Below, in pieces: positions 6,383-6,567 of a stretch of 6,567 nucleotides of DNA (within the stretch, counting starts at the first letter, position 1; each line of letters opens with the position of its first letter). The stretch comes from Planctomycetales bacterium (GTDB lineage Bacteria > Planctomycetota > Planctomycetia > Isosphaerales > Isosphaeraceae). The DNA is taken from positions 1-6,567 of the forward strand of contig DAHZZC010000328.1 of the NCBI GenBank assembly GCA_027435495.1, given 5' to 3'. Below the pieces are notes generated by a model that had not been told where the DNA came from, made no database searches, and was given only the letters and a program-made list of their open reading frames with translations. The position numbers and the translations under genes are program-made.

Positions 6383-6539
6383 TGGGCGATTGGCCCGGTC
6401 CTTGGTGATCGGCCGATCGTTTGACTGCCGAGGGCTTTCGCCGGCGATCTTGGCGTGCCCTATGGCTACGTCCGGGTCGCCAGCGGGAGCTGGCTCCTAG
6501 ATGGGCGATTGGCCCGGTCCTTCGTGATCGGCCGATCGT
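6321..6539 (+). repeat. Tandem array, 119-bp period
   Basis: Bases 6321-6420 and 6440-6539 align without gaps at 96 of 100 positions, at an offset of 119 bp. The duplicated block contains the second half of the REPIN plus the spacer tgggcgattggcccggtcc and a 12-bp palindrome gatcggccgatc (6407-6418 and 6526-6537). The unit therefore includes non-REP sequence and was probably copied by tandem duplication rather than by independent insertion. Confidence 0.85.
6430..6501 (+). repeat. REPIN-like element C, degraded left arm
   Basis: The left REP is eroded (gagggctttcgccggcgatc, 6430-6449) and has lost GTAG and the hairpin. The core (6455-6479) and the right REP (to about 6501, ggagctggctcctag) match copy B. 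The terminal base change turns the right foot from cctaca to cctaga. Confidence 0.7.
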
Positions 6540-6540
6540 T

Positions 6541-6567
6541 CGAGCTGGCTCCGGCCGGTGACCAGAT
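6541..6567 (+). repeat. Start of a further REP-like copy D, cut by the window edge
   Basis: The sequence gagctggctccggccggtga (6542-6561) resembles the left REP of copy B and lies where the next left arm is expected after copy C. It lacks GTAG. The core and right arm, if present, lie beyond the window. Confidence 0.55.

Noticed and set aside
6019..6408. A 129-codon plus-strand frame running into the repeats, with VPYGYVRV
   Set aside because: Its distal half is the REP-like core, read in different frames in successive copies; there is no sign of selection for coding.
6241..6567. CRISPR array
   Set aside because: The repeats are themselves long inverted pairs, spaced at 65 and 119 bp, and the 'spacers' are also repeated; no cas gene is present.

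Overview
The window looks like chromosomal DNA from a planctomycete, probably of the Isosphaeraceae/Gemmataceae type. It is GC-rich, and its genes belong to families that are greatly expanded in, or nearly limited to, Planctomycetes: a DUF1501 protein, a PSCyt1-DUF1549-DUF1553 ('PSD1') cytochrome-like protein, a DUF1559 prepilin-like protein and a small Tat-independent lipoprotein. The lineage call is inferred from gene content only; no marker gene is present.

All four genes lie on the minus strand, so they are transcribed from high to low coordinates. Reading in that direction: (i) 5886-6567 has no credible gene. Its distal part, 6241-6567, is a cluster of REP/REPIN-like inverted repeats arranged as a partly tandem array with a period of about 119 bp. 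(ii) 5123-5885 is a DUF1559 gene with an excellent prepilin N-terminus and an intact C-terminus. The two halves are in different frames and the central part of the family fold is missing, which suggests an internal deletion. (iii) 4586-5050 is a small lipoprotein of the kind often found just downstream of DUF1559 genes. (iv) 4275-4585 is a 311-bp spacer with one sigma70-like promoter candidate. (v) 1422-4274 is a complete 950-aa PSD1 protein with two CxxCH motifs. (vi) 1319-1421 is an intercistronic spacer with a strong stem-loop and a 16-bp direct duplication. (vii) 1-1318 is a DUF1501 gene that runs off the window edge and carries an in-frame amber codon at codon 148.

PSD1 and DUF1501 genes commonly occur as a pair and are predicted to be exported. 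Their biochemical role is not settled. Here the PSD1 gene is intact, while its DUF1501 partner has a stop codon and the neighbouring DUF1559 gene appears deleted and frameshifted. Two lesions within 5 kb suggest either relaxed selection on paralogue-rich families or sequence errors. I do not see a new defence, mobile or metabolic system. The least explained parts are the REPIN-like array, the hairpin between PSD1 and DUF1501, and the two gene lesions.
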